A DNA stretch of 64,000 nt from assembly GCA_963829085.1 (NCBI GenBank), contig CAWHHJ010000015.1, positions 473,140 through 537,139 of the forward strand, in the 5' to 3' direction. The stretch is from PALSA-1004 sp963829085. Its GTDB lineage: Bacteria > Pseudomonadota > Gammaproteobacteria > Burkholderiales > SG8-41. This document shows, one piece after another, positions 34,983 through 44,123 of this stretch (positions within the stretch are counted from its first letter, which is position 1; each line of letters starts with the position of its first letter). The notes below the pieces were generated by a model, which worked only from the letters and a program-made list of their open reading frames with translations, made no database searches and was not told the DNA's origin. The position numbers and the translations under genes were made by a program.

Positions 34983-35921
34983 ATGAATCTGCGGCAGCTT
35001 CGTTACTTGCAAGCCATTGCGGACGAAGGCTACAACATTTCGCGCGCGGCAATAGCCCTGCACACTTCACAGCCGGGCATCAGCAAACAGATCTCGTTGC
35101 TCGAGAGAGAAGTCGGCGTCGACATACTGCTGCGCAAAGGCAATCGCATAACCGGCGCGACGGATGCCGGAAATGCGATTCTCGACGTCGCACAACGCAT
35201 GCTGCGCGACGCCGATAATTTGAAGCGCATCGGCGAGGAGTTCGCGCAGCGCAAGAAACGCCTGGTCGTCGCGACGACGCACGTCTATGCACGCTACCAG
35301 TTGAGGAGTGTGATCAGAGATTTCAGTGGCCGCCACGCCGATGTGCAGCTTGCGCTTCGGCAAGGCAGTCCCGCTGAGATTGCCCACCTGGTAGCCGCCG
35401 GCGGTGCGGATATCGGGATCAGCAGCGAGGCCGCCGAGCCGGTACGCGACGTCGTGCTGCTGCCCTGTCTGAAACTGCAGCGCAGCGTTATCACGCCGCC
35501 GCGCCATCCGCTGCTGCGCACCAAAAAGCTCACGCTTGCAGCTCTGGCTCAATACCCGATTCTCACACTCGATCAGAGCTACCCGGGCGGTTCTGCGGTC
35601 CTGCGCGCTTTCGCACGTGCCCGCATTGAACCGAATATCGTACTCAGCGCGATAGATGCGGACGTAATCAAGGCGTATGTCGAACTGGGACTCGGCATCG
35701 CGATACTTCCGTCGATCGCCTACGAGCCCGCGCGCGATCGAAATCTGCGCGCCATCGACGCGGCAAAACTGTTCGAGCCGACTGTCACGCGAATACAGAT
35801 CAGACGCGGGCACTATCTCCGCAGCTACATGTACGATTTCATTACCATGCTCGCGCCGGCGTGGCATCGAGACGCGATTGGCAAAGCGATGAATGCACCG
35901 GTCGGCGGCACCCGCAAATAG
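34983..35921 (+). CDS. LysR-family transcriptional regulator (CysB-like), 312 aa
   Basis: An N-terminal winged helix-turn-helix (MNLRQLRYLQAIADEGYNIS, then AAIALHTSQPGISKQISLLE) with NISRAA, as in CysB/Cbl-type LysR proteins, is followed by a periplasmic-binding-like effector domain from about residue 90 (RLVVATTHVYARYQLRSVI, GADIGISSEA, VELGLGIAILPS). I start at ATG 34983: an ATG at 34974 overlaps the TATAAT box, so the mRNA would be almost leaderless. It faces the 15-gene cluster and precedes the plus-strand catabolic genes, so it is the obvious local regulator. The inducer is unknown. Confidence 0.88.
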   Translation: MNLRQLRYLQAIADEGYNISRAAIALHTSQPGISKQISLLEREVGVDILLRKGNRITGATDAGNAILDVAQRMLRDADNLKRIGEEFAQRKKRLVVATTHVYARYQLRSVIRDFSGRHADVQLALRQGSPAEIAHLVAAGGADIGISSEAAEPVRDVVLLPCLKLQRSVITPPRHPLLRTKKLTLAALAQYPILTLDQSYPGGSAVLRAFARARIEPNIVLSAIDADVIKAYVELGLGIAILPSIAYEPARDRNLRAIDAAKLFEPTVTRIQIRRGHYLRSYMYDFITMLAPAWHRDAIGKAMNAPVGGTRK

Positions 35922-35932
35922 CGCGTTCCTGT

Positions 35933-35961
35933 TTGTAGCGGTCTATCCGCATTGCTACAAT
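35933..35961 (+). promoter_or_regulatory. Promoter of the Gfo/Idh/MocA-Bug operon
   Basis: TTGTAG (35933-35938) and TACAAT (35956-35961) are 17 bases apart, and the -10 is extended by TGC. The same 11-mer TGCTACAATTC occurs again at 39248 before the M24 gene. Transcription would start about 30 bases before the GTG at 36000. Confidence 0.5.
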
Positions 35962-35999
35962 TCCAAGTTCCCTCCCGCACTATCCAAAGGAAGTCTCCC

Positions 36000-37073
36000 G
36001 TGAAGCAGATCAATGTAGGAATCATCGGCACCGGTTGGTGCGGCGGCATCCGCGCAGAAACCTGCGCGACGCATCCACTCGTTAAAAGCCTGCATCTGGC
36101 TGAAACGCGGCCGGAGCGCCTCGCCGAGGTCGAGAAATCGACGGGTGCTGTAACTGCGACCGCCGACTATCAAAAAATTCTAAGCGACGATGCCATCGAT
36201 GCGGTGATGATCTCCGCGACACCCGAAGTGCTGCACTACCCGATGGCCCGCGATGCATTGCTGCGTGGTAAGCACGTGTTCCTCGAGAAACCGATTGCGA
36301 TCGAGCTGCATGAAGCGGACGAGCTGATAGCCATCGCACGGCGGAATGCGCTGAAGTTCACGATCGGTTATTCGCAACGCTTCAATCCCAAATTCGCATA
36401 CGTAAAGAAATGCGCGACCGATGGCACGCTGGGCAAACCGGTGAGCGCGTTAGTGAGCCGCCATATCGGGCGCAGTCTGGGCAAGAAAATCACCGGCCGA
36501 ACGAAACTGTCGCCCGCCGCAATGGAAGCAACCCACGATCTGGATTTTGTTCTATGGTGCCTCGAGCCGGCGAAACCGGTACACGTGTACTCCCAGGTGA
36601 ATTACGGCGCGATGAAAGCATCCACTGGCGCCGATGTGCCTGACACTCAATACATCACGGTCACGATGGATAGCGGCGTTTCGTTTGTCGTGTGTGCGGG
36701 CTGGAGTCTGCCGCCGGCCTATCCGAACTTCTCGATGACGTGGATTGAATTCGTGGGCACCGAAGGTGCACTCGTCGTCGACGACACGCACCGCGACACC
36801 ATGCTCACCACCATGCAAAACGGCATCGTGCATCCAATGTCGACCATGCCCGGTGAATTCGTCGAGCATACGTACGCCGGACCGATGGCCGCCGAGACCG
36901 TCCACTTTCTTGAAGCGGTTGCGTGCGACCGGCCAGTGCTGGTAACGGCAGAACAAGCCCGTCAGGTCATGGAAGTTTATATCGCGGCCGACATCTCAGC
37001 CGAGCGCAACGAGCCGGTTAATCTGCCACTGCCGGAATCACGTCCACTTGCCGCAGCAGGAGGCGCGCGGTGA
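36000..37073 (+). CDS. Gfo/Idh/MocA-family oxidoreductase, 357 aa
   Basis: The Rossmann start INVGIIGTGWCGGIRAETCA, GKHVFLEKPIAIELHEADEL (EKP motif) and TIGYSQRFNPKFAYVKK are the family hallmarks; the C-terminal sheet domain includes THDLDFVLWCLEPAKPVHV and WIEFVGTEGALVVDDTH. I use GTG 36000, preceded by AAGGAAG, rather than a TTG at 35952. It is a tandem paralogue of the next gene, which it overlaps by 4 bp (GTGA), so they may form a mixed oligomer. Likely a myo-inositol- or sugar-acid-type dehydrogenase. Confidence 0.87.
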   Translation: MKQINVGIIGTGWCGGIRAETCATHPLVKSLHLAETRPERLAEVEKSTGAVTATADYQKILSDDAIDAVMISATPEVLHYPMARDALLRGKHVFLEKPIAIELHEADELIAIARRNALKFTIGYSQRFNPKFAYVKKCATDGTLGKPVSALVSRHIGRSLGKKITGRTKLSPAAMEATHDLDFVLWCLEPAKPVHVYSQVNYGAMKASTGADVPDTQYITVTMDSGVSFVVCAGWSLPPAYPNFSMTWIEFVGTEGALVVDDTHRDTMLTTMQNGIVHPMSTMPGEFVEHTYAGPMAAETVHFLEAVACDRPVLVTAEQARQVMEVYIAADISAERNEPVNLPLPESRPLAAAGGAR

Positions 37074-38185
37074 GAAAGCAGCCGAAGAAAATCGGTCTCG
37101 CCATTGTCGGCGCAGGCCGTGTCGGCCTCATTCGCGGTGAGCTGGCGATGCGGCATCCGGAAGTCGAATGGATTGGCATCGCAGAGAAGAATGCGGAGCG
37201 CGCGAAACTGGTTGGCGACAAGATCGGTGCCGAATTCGTAACGGCCGATTTTCGCGAGCTGCTCAACCGCTCGGAGGTGAACGCAGCGATCATCTCTACG
37301 GACGAGCATCTGCATGTCGACCCGGTTCTTGCCGGAATCGAGCGGAAGCTGCCCATGCTGATTGAGAAGCCGCTTGCTACGGACCTGACCGAATCCCAAA
37401 CGGTGATGAATGCGATCGAGAAGTCCGGCATCGATGCGGTGATCGGCTACACACAGCGTTTTCGCCGGCGCTGGTTGGTCGCAAAAGAGAAAGTCAGCAC
37501 CGGGGCGCTGGGCGAAGTCACGATGGTTACTTCACGTGCGTTCATGAACCGGCTGGTCGCGATCGATAATTACCAGCGGTCCGACAATCCGTCAGAAATT
37601 TCACCGATGGTAATCTCGGGCACGCATGCCCTGGATGTGGTGATGTGGCTGATGGAGGCGAAGACTCCGGTAGAGGTGTATGCGCGGTCGGTGGATAAAG
37701 CCCTGGGCCCGAAATGGCGCGGTATCGATGGCACCGGCTACATGATTACGTTCGACGACGGTGCCATTTATCATGGCGTCATCTCATGGGCATTGCCAGA
37801 GGTATGGCCGGGCGCGGTCTATAGCCTGGAAGTCGGCGCAGTCGGTACGGAGGGCGTGCTAACAATCGACGACACGCATCGCGATATTGTTCTCGCGACG
37901 AATCTCGTGCAAGGCGAAGGGTATGCGCCCGACAAACGCCGTCATGTGGATTTTCTGACCAGCTATCCGGTCGGCGACATTGCACTCGGTGAACTGCGGG
38001 GACCTATGCGCGAAGAAACGCTCTCATGGCTTAACCGCGTTGCCCTCGGCTTGAAAACACAACATGCAACCGCACGCGAGGGACATAACCGGCTGATGCT
38101 CACTAAGGCGATCGACTTGTCTGCGCGCCTGAAACGGCCAGTGCAGCTACCCATAACGCCCGACGATGAGAAGCGCACCGCCTGA
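37070..38185 (+). CDS. Gfo/Idh/MocA-family oxidoreductase, 371 aa
   Basis: KKIGLAIVGAGRVGLIRGEL, LPMLIEKPLATDLTESQTVM (EKP) and AVIGYTQRFRRRWLVAKE mark the family; the C-terminal domain has ISGTHALDVVMWLMEAKTPVEV and AVGTEGVLTIDDTHRD, closely parallel to the upstream paralogue. The GTG start overlaps the stop of the previous gene, so the two are translationally coupled. The paired enzymes together with the downstream Bug receptor form a three-gene operon probably dedicated to one polyol or sugar-acid substrate. Confidence 0.87.
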   Translation: MRKQPKKIGLAIVGAGRVGLIRGELAMRHPEVEWIGIAEKNAERAKLVGDKIGAEFVTADFRELLNRSEVNAAIISTDEHLHVDPVLAGIERKLPMLIEKPLATDLTESQTVMNAIEKSGIDAVIGYTQRFRRRWLVAKEKVSTGALGEVTMVTSRAFMNRLVAIDNYQRSDNPSEISPMVISGTHALDVVMWLMEAKTPVEVYARSVDKALGPKWRGIDGTGYMITFDDGAIYHGVISWALPEVWPGAVYSLEVGAVGTEGVLTIDDTHRDIVLATNLVQGEGYAPDKRRHVDFLTSYPVGDIALGELRGPMREETLSWLNRVALGLKTQHATAREGHNRLMLTKAIDLSARLKRPVQLPITPDDEKRTA

Positions 38186-38221
38186 TAGATGCTGCAAGTC
38201 AAACGAACCGCGGGGATAACG

Positions 38222-39220
38222 ATGAGTGGGCGCTTGGCTCGAATCACGATTGTATGGATGGCCTGGCTTGGCGGCTTTGTATCGATGGCGTGTAACGCGC
38301 AGCCGACCGCGAATTTCCCGACCAAGCCGGTTCGCGTGATCGTTCCCTATGCGCCCGGCGGCGCGACGGATATCATTGCGCGTTTTGTGTCGGTCAAACT
38401 GAACGAGTTATGGAATGTGCCGGTGATCATCGACAATCGATCCGGTGCGTCGGGCGTAATTGCGCTCGAAGCAACCGCGAAGGCAACGCCGGACGGCTAC
38501 ACGCTTCTCGTTGGCAACGTCACTACCAACGCTATCACTGAGACAACCCTCGCCAGTGCGCTGCACATCAAACCCTCGCAGGATCTCATGGGTGTGACGA
38601 ACCTGATCGAGATACCGCATGCGCTGCTCGCCTATCCGGGTTTTCCAGCGACAAACGTGCGGCAACTCGTCGACTATGCCAAAGCGAATACGGGCAAGAT
38701 CAACTATGGATCGGCCGGAGTGGGTAGCTATCCGCATCTCGACATGCTGCTCTTCTCGCGCGCTGCAGGCATCGACATGAATCACGTGCCGTACAAGGCC
38801 GGAGCGGCCGGCTTCGTCACCGCGCTGATCAGCAACGAAATACAAATCGTCTTCGGCAATCTTGCCTCGACGCTCGAGCACGTGCGGGCCAATCGCATCA
38901 AGGCGCTTGCGGTCACGATGGCCGCGCGCATCCCGGAATTACCGAATGTCGCAACCATGACGGAACAGGGATTTCCCGGCATTGGCACTAACGCATGGAA
39001 CGGAATGTTTGCGCCGGTAGGGTTGCCTGCGCCGGTGCTGGAACGGATTTATAAATCGGTCTTGCAGATCATGGAGCGGCCGGACATGAAGGAAACTCTG
39101 GCCAAGCAGATGATGACGGTATCGCTGAGCAAATCACCGCGCGCATACAGCGATTTCATCAAAACCGAAACGCGCAAGTGGGCAAGCGTAATCAAGGAAA
39201 ACAACGTCAAGATCGAATAG
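38222..39220 (+). CDS. Bug-family solute-binding protein, 332 aa
   Basis: Signal peptide ITIVWMAWLGGFVSMACNAQ, then FPTKPVRVIVPYAPGGATD with an intact ligand loop, IDNRSGASGVIALEATA, TPDGYTLLVGNVTT, NHVPYKAGAAGFVTALI and LPNVATMTEQGFPGIGTNAWNG. I prefer ATG 38222, where the signal peptide begins, over ATG 38189, which would add 11 basic residues. It closes the Gfo/Idh/MocA operon, so a polyol- or sugar-derived carboxylate is a fair guess at the ligand. Confidence 0.88.
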   Translation: MSGRLARITIVWMAWLGGFVSMACNAQPTANFPTKPVRVIVPYAPGGATDIIARFVSVKLNELWNVPVIIDNRSGASGVIALEATAKATPDGYTLLVGNVTTNAITETTLASALHIKPSQDLMGVTNLIEIPHALLAYPGFPATNVRQLVDYAKANTGKINYGSAGVGSYPHLDMLLFSRAAGIDMNHVPYKAGAAGFVTALISNEIQIVFGNLASTLEHVRANRIKALAVTMAARIPELPNVATMTEQGFPGIGTNAWNGMFAPVGLPAPVLERIYKSVLQIMERPDMKETLAKQMMTVSLSKSPRAYSDFIKTETRKWASVIKENNVKIE

Positions 39221-39247
39221 CGTGCGACGAGAAATGTAGGTAGCGCG

Positions 39248-39258
39248 TGCTACAATTC
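39248..39258 (+). promoter_or_regulatory. Extended -10 element before the M24 gene
   Basis: TGCTACAATTC is identical to the element at 35954-35964. It contains TACAAT (39251-39256) with the TGn extension. No good -35 is seen at 17 bases. The GTAGC-GCGT-GCTAC inverted repeat around it could be an operator. It leaves a leader of about 165 bases before the ATG at 39428. Confidence 0.4.
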
Positions 39259-39427
39259 TTGCGTCCCCGTAGCTGTGAAGCGACTGCACCTGCGGGTGAA
39301 CGTCGGTCCGGGAACATTCGAAACTCTGCACTGAATCAAACACACGGAACAGCCAACGGGGCGCTTTCTACCCCGGCGAACTCAATTTGCATCACACATC
39401 TGATTAACGTGGAAACTGGAGAGCACT

Positions 39428-40705
39428 ATGGCGAACGTCGGCATGGTTGGATTGGATTGGCAGGAGCGCGTCAACTGGGACCGCCTCAGAAAACACCGGC
39501 TCGAGCGCGCGCGCGAGCGCATGAAGGCGCACGGTCTCGGCGCAATGCTGCTGATGTATGACGAGAACGTTCGCTACGTCACGAGCACCCTGACACCGGG
39601 CTGGAACCGACTCAAGCCCGGTCTGCGTTACGCGCTGCTGTGCGGCGATGATGCACCGGTGCTTTTCGAGCAGGGCGATATCGGCATGCACATCGCAAAG
39701 CACTCGCCGTGGATCCCAAAAGAGAACATCAAGTACTCATACGCATGGATCAAAGGCGCGGCGGGTCCTGCTTCGCTGCAGCAGGTGACCAAGTTCACCA
39801 ACGGCATCAAGAAAGAAATGAAGAAAAGCGGCGTCGACGGCCAGAAGCTCGGCGTTGACTTCATTGACATCAACATGATTCAAGTCTTCAAAGACGCCAA
39901 GATCGAGTGGGTCGATGGCATGACGCCGATGATGGAAGCGCGCGCGGTAAAAAATCAGGACGAGCACGAGTGCATGCGGCAGGTCGGCGCCATCGGCGAC
40001 GCGGCGCACTGGGAATTCATGAAATTCCTCAAGCCCGGGCTCACGGAGAACCAGCTTACCGCGCACATCATGCAGTTTCTGTACAACATTCCCGGCATGG
40101 AAGACGTGGAAGACGTTATCGTCTCCTCCGGTCTGAACACCTGGCCCAACTGGCGCAATTTTTCGGACCGCATCATCAAGCCCGGCGACATGGTCTTCAT
40201 GGATTTGGCGGCACTGACGTGGAACGGTTACAAGTCGTGCTACTACCGGACTTATATGGTGGGACGCGAGCCGAACCAGGAGCAAAAAGATTATTACGCA
40301 ACCGCATTGAAGTGGCTGTACGACTCCATCAAGGCTGTTAAGGTCGGCGCCACAACGCGCGATATCGCCTTGAAGTGGCCATCGGCCAAAGAGACGTGGG
40401 GCTACGAAGAGGAAGATCAGGCCGCCGCTAATTTGTGGGGCCATGGTCTCGGCCTCGCGCAATATGACCAGCCCGTCATATCACGCATCTGGTCACTCGA
40501 TCACCCGCTGGAAATCAAAGAAGGAATGGTGTTCGCCCTTGAAACGCAGCACGGCAAACCGCATCAATGGGGCGTGCGTATCGAGGAGATGCTGATCGTC
40601 CACAAGGACAGCGTCGAGATCGTTTCCAACTTTCCGGTCGAGCAGATCACGGTCGTCGATCCCATGGTTGGCTACTCGGATTACGCAAAGCTGCCGGGCC
40701 GCTAA
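39428..40705 (+). CDS. M24-family (Xaa-Pro peptidase/creatinase-fold) protein with altered metal site, 425 aa
   Basis: A pita-bread C-terminal domain follows a creatinase-like N-terminal domain (ENVRYVTSTLTPGW, YALLCGDDAPVLFEQG). Metal ligands: Asp259 in VFMDLAALTWNGYKSCYYRT, His339 in WGHGLGLAQYDQP, Glu in MVFALETQH and Glu in VRIEEMLIV are present, but the second Asp of the usual GYxSDxTRT motif is Cys271. This makes classical peptidase chemistry doubtful; DMSP lyase DddP and creatinase are known non-peptidase members. It is led by its own promoter and followed 8 bp later by the alcohol dehydrogenase gene, so a small-molecule substrate is more likely. Confidence 0.82.
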   Translation: MANVGMVGLDWQERVNWDRLRKHRLERARERMKAHGLGAMLLMYDENVRYVTSTLTPGWNRLKPGLRYALLCGDDAPVLFEQGDIGMHIAKHSPWIPKENIKYSYAWIKGAAGPASLQQVTKFTNGIKKEMKKSGVDGQKLGVDFIDINMIQVFKDAKIEWVDGMTPMMEARAVKNQDEHECMRQVGAIGDAAHWEFMKFLKPGLTENQLTAHIMQFLYNIPGMEDVEDVIVSSGLNTWPNWRNFSDRIIKPGDMVFMDLAALTWNGYKSCYYRTYMVGREPNQEQKDYYATALKWLYDSIKAVKVGATTRDIALKWPSAKETWGYEEEDQAAANLWGHGLGLAQYDQPVISRIWSLDHPLEIKEGMVFALETQHGKPHQWGVRIEEMLIVHKDSVEIVSNFPVEQITVVDPMVGYSDYAKLPGR

Positions 40706-40713
40706 TCTCCTTC

Positions 40714-41760
40714 ATGCAAACTGCAATGCGCACCGCGGTGCTCGAAGCACCGCGGCGTTTCGATATCGTGGCACGCGACAAGCCGGTTCTCAAAAAACCG
40801 GACGATGTAGTGGTGCGCATTGCGGCGACCGCGGTATGCCACACGGATCTCGGTATCTACACCGGCGAGCATCCCGGCGTGCGTTATCCTGTCGTGATGG
40901 GACATGAATCGACCGGCGTCATCGATGCGGTAGGGCCGGAAGTCGAGGGCCTCTCTGCCGGCCAGCCGGTAATTATCAATCCGATCATTGCGTGCGGTCA
41001 TTGCGATGCCTGTCTGCGCGGTACGGAAAATCTGTGCCGTAACGCAGGTCTCTTCGGGCGCGAGGTTGAAGGCTCGATGAGCGAGTATGTAAATTTGGCT
41101 GCGCACTATATCCATCCCCTGCCGTCAGAGCTGCCGCTCGCAAACGCGACGTTGATCGAAACGCTCGCCACTGTGCGCCATTCGCAGGAGCGGCTGGGAA
41201 TCAAAAGCGGAGAATCCGTCGTTGTCATCGGACAAGGTACTACGGGACTGCTGCACACGCGCCTTGCCGTGCTCGCCGGTGCGGATCCTGTTATTGCGGT
41301 GTCGCGCACCAAGTGGAAGCTCGACATGGCGATGCGCATGGGCGCGCATCATGCACTGGACGTCGGCGCCGAAAAGGCTGTCGATGAAGTAGTTCGATGG
41401 ACCGGTGGCTCGGGCGCTGATGTCGTCATCGACACGGCAGGCGGCGCGCAAACTCTGACGGCGGCAATCGATATGCTGCGTCCAGGCGGGCGGCTCGCGC
41501 CATACGCCGTGAGTCATGAGTGCTGCACCGGCTTCACGACGTTTCCGCTGTATTACAAAGAGATCAGCATCATCGGGTCGCGCGCTCTCACGAATGGCGA
41601 TATGGCGCCTTCCATTGAGCTCGTCGCTTCCGGCAAGATCGATGTTTCAGAGTTTGTCTCCGCCACCTATCCGCTCAATCGCACGCCGGAGGCTTTCGAA
41701 GAATACGAGCGCAATCCGGGTAACGTGCTGCGCATTGTCATCGACTCGACGGCTACCTGA
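40714..41760 (+). CDS. Zinc-dependent alcohol dehydrogenase (MDR), 348 aa
   Basis: Catalytic-zinc ligands are in AVCHTDLGIYTG and MGHESTGVIDAVG; the structural-zinc lobe CGHCDACLRGTENLC has all four Cys; the NAD site is VVVIGQGTTGLLHTRLAVLAGA. Class: medium-chain dehydrogenase, near the threonine/sorbitol dehydrogenase branch. I start at ATG 40714; the open frame reaches 40567 but overlaps the M24 gene. It is followed by the PEP-synthase-like gene after 9 bp. It would oxidise a secondary alcohol or polyol of this pathway. Confidence 0.9.
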   Translation: MQTAMRTAVLEAPRRFDIVARDKPVLKKPDDVVVRIAATAVCHTDLGIYTGEHPGVRYPVVMGHESTGVIDAVGPEVEGLSAGQPVIINPIIACGHCDACLRGTENLCRNAGLFGREVEGSMSEYVNLAAHYIHPLPSELPLANATLIETLATVRHSQERLGIKSGESVVVIGQGTTGLLHTRLAVLAGADPVIAVSRTKWKLDMAMRMGAHHALDVGAEKAVDEVVRWTGGSGADVVIDTAGGAQTLTAAIDMLRPGGRLAPYAVSHECCTGFTTFPLYYKEISIIGSRALTNGDMAPSIELVASGKIDVSEFVSATYPLNRTPEAFEEYERNPGNVLRIVIDSTAT

Positions 41761-41769
41761 GAAAGCACG

Positions 41770-43056
41770 ATGCAGTCATTCATAGTACCGGTCACCTCGC
41801 CTGACGCAACCAATTGCGATCGCTTTGGGCCGAAAGCCGCAAATCTTGCGCGCCTCGGACAAGCCGGTTTGCCCATACCGGATGGCTTCTGCCTGGATGC
41901 TGAAGCGTACCGCTATCAATTACGAGCGCTGAATCTTGAGGATGACGCGCGTGGCGCCTTTTCGGCTGCCGAGAGTGCGCAGGCGCGCAAACATGCGCTC
42001 GCCATGAAACTCGGGCTGCTCGATAAACCCATCGCGTCAGCGGTGCTGGAGCCCCTCCTCGGCGCATGGCATGCGTTAAAAGAGCGTACCGGCGCGCTGA
42101 CCGTCGTTCGCTCATCTGCACTCGTTGAAGACCGTTTCGGCTCGAGCTTCGCCGGACAGTTCGAAAGCTTCCTCGGCCTCGAAACCGAAAGCGATTTCAT
42201 CACGGCGATCCGCTCATGCTGGGGCGCTCTATGGATGACGCGCGCACTGCGGTACATGGCGACGCATGACATCGATCCCGCGACCACGGCGATGGGCATT
42301 CTCGTGCAACCGCTGGTGTCGGCCCGTGCGTCCGGCGGCGGTCTGAGTCATGCAGCCGATGGCAACATGGTGTTGAGCGCGACGTGGGGACTCGGCTCGG
42401 CGATCGCACAGGGTGAGGTAACGCCCGATCGCTATGAACTCACCCGCGAAGGCCGCCTGCTAAGCATCACGCCAGGGCGCAAAGATCATGAAGTCGGCTG
42501 CGTGCATCGCGAAGAGCCGGTCACTCGCCTGGTATCGCTAGCCCGGGCGGCCGAACCCTGTCTGAACGAAGCGCAGGCGGTTGAACTCGGCGATTTGATG
42601 CTAAGGGCCGAAGACCTAATGGGCCTGCCCGTCGAGATCGAATGGGCCATGGATGACGCCGGATTCAAGCTACTGCAGGCCCGGCCGCTGCATATCGAGC
42701 CGCCGGCAGTCACCGATGATATCTGGCTGCATCGGCCTCGCATCAATGGCCATGCAGCAGGAATTGGTTGGGGCACCGGTCGGGCATGTGTCGTGAACTG
42801 TGAATGCGAGCTTTCCCGAGTGGGTCCCGGCGATATCCTCGTCACCAAAGTTGCGGGACCTGCGCTCAGCCATATACTGTCGCGAGTCAGCGGCGTCGTT
42901 GCCGAACGAGGCGGCAGCACTTCGCATATGGCGTCGCTCGCCCGCGAACGCGGCATTCCGATGGTGCTCGGTGCTCTCGACGCTACGAAGCGCATTCCGG
43001 ACGGCTCGACGGTCGCCGTGGATGGCGTTGCAGGCGTTGTGCGCTGGATGTCATAG
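41770..43056 (+). CDS. PEP-synthase-like phosphotransferase lacking the PEP barrel, 428 aa
   Basis: The N-terminal two thirds are a PEP/pyruvate-dikinase ATP-grasp domain (GPKAANLARLGQAGLPIPDGF, VVRSSALVEDRFGSSFAGQFESFL, ATWGLGSAIAQGEVTPDRYEL, VEIEWAMDDAGFKLLQARPLHI). The last 110 residues are the swivelling phosphohistidine domain, with His386 in ERGGSTSHMASLARERGIPMVLG. The C-terminal PEP-binding barrel of PEP synthase (about 790 aa) is absent and the stop is clean. Such short forms resemble phenylphosphate synthase subunits and antibiotic phosphotransferases, where another acceptor takes the phosphate. It may phosphorylate the locus substrate. Confidence 0.82.
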   Translation: MQSFIVPVTSPDATNCDRFGPKAANLARLGQAGLPIPDGFCLDAEAYRYQLRALNLEDDARGAFSAAESAQARKHALAMKLGLLDKPIASAVLEPLLGAWHALKERTGALTVVRSSALVEDRFGSSFAGQFESFLGLETESDFITAIRSCWGALWMTRALRYMATHDIDPATTAMGILVQPLVSARASGGGLSHAADGNMVLSATWGLGSAIAQGEVTPDRYELTREGRLLSITPGRKDHEVGCVHREEPVTRLVSLARAAEPCLNEAQAVELGDLMLRAEDLMGLPVEIEWAMDDAGFKLLQARPLHIEPPAVTDDIWLHRPRINGHAAGIGWGTGRACVVNCECELSRVGPGDILVTKVAGPALSHILSRVSGVVAERGGSTSHMASLARERGIPMVLGALDATKRIPDGSTVAVDGVAGVVRWMS

Positions 43057-43092
43057 CCGCGCCGTCCTGTTGTCCGGATTCCAGTAAAGTCG

Positions 43093-44076
43093 ATGCGTAT
43101 ATTCATCACGCAGCCGGTGGCACAAAGCGCAATCGCCCGACTGCGCGAAATCGGCGAAGTCGACGTCAATCCCAATCCTCTGCACATTCCGTCGAAGGAA
43201 GAACTGCTCGCGGCGGTGCATGATCACGACATTCTCTTTTGCCTGCTGCATGATCGTATCGACCGCGACATCATTGCTGCCAATCCGCGCCTGCGCATGG
43301 TTGCGTCCATGACGATTACGCCGGCCGATATCGATACCAAAGAAGCAAGCGCCCGGCGCATTCCGGTCACGGTAATCCCCTCGGCATTGCTCAACGATGC
43401 CACTGCGGACCTTGCGTGGGCGCTTATCTTTTCGGCTGGACGGCGGGTAAGCGAAGCAGACCGTCTGGCACGCGCAGGAACGATACCAGGCTCACAATCT
43501 TCGTATCTCGAAGCAGGCGGCGTCTCGGGGAAAACGCTTGGATTGATTGGTGTTGGCGGTGTCGGTCGTGCAGTCGCTCAGCGTGCCCGCGGGTTTCCAC
43601 TACGAGTGATCTATCATGATCCTCGCCGCCTTCCTGAAGAAGACGAGAAGTCGCTCAACCTCACCTGGATGGGATTTGACCAGTTACTGTCGACTGCCGA
43701 TTTCGTTTCGCTGCATGCGAATCTAAGCCCGGAAACCCGCCATCTGATCGGCGCGCGTGAGCTCAGCCTGATGAAACCCACAGCCTTCTTGATCAATACC
43801 TCGCGAGGTCCCATCGTTGATGAGCAGGCATTGATACGGGCGCTCACCGAGCGTCGCATCGGCGGCGCCGGCCTCGACGTTTTCGAGCACGAACCGGGGA
43901 TCGATCCGGCCTTGCTTGGACTTTCAAACACGGTCATCACGACGCATATGGGCAGCGCCGTGCGCGAGTTGCGCGAGAGAATGGCCAATGTGGCAGTGGA
44001 CAACATAGTCGCGGTGAGCGAAGGCAGAGAGCCGCCCAATTGCTGGAACAAAGAAATCTACGCGCTAGCGCATTAG
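43093..44076 (+). CDS. D-2-hydroxyacid dehydrogenase (glyoxylate/hydroxypyruvate reductase type), 327 aa
   Basis: The NAD motif LGLIGVGGVGRAVAQRARGF is followed by the catalytic triad of the family: Arg in LINTSRGPIVDEQAL, Glu in LDVFEHEPGIDPALL and His in VITTHMGSAVRELRERM. The N-terminal catalytic domain begins IFITQPVAQSAIARLREIG. It reduces a 2-oxoacid such as glyoxylate or hydroxypyruvate, or works in reverse. It lies 36 bp after the phosphotransferase and 47 bp before a second member of the family. Confidence 0.9.
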   Translation: MRIFITQPVAQSAIARLREIGEVDVNPNPLHIPSKEELLAAVHDHDILFCLLHDRIDRDIIAANPRLRMVASMTITPADIDTKEASARRIPVTVIPSALLNDATADLAWALIFSAGRRVSEADRLARAGTIPGSQSSYLEAGGVSGKTLGLIGVGGVGRAVAQRARGFPLRVIYHDPRRLPEEDEKSLNLTWMGFDQLLSTADFVSLHANLSPETRHLIGARELSLMKPTAFLINTSRGPIVDEQALIRALTERRIGGAGLDVFEHEPGIDPALLGLSNTVITTHMGSAVRELRERMANVAVDNIVAVSEGREPPNCWNKEIYALAH

Positions 44077-44123
44077 CGCAAGTGCAGCACATCGGCGCCA
44101 CTACGAATCGATAAGGAGCGGGC

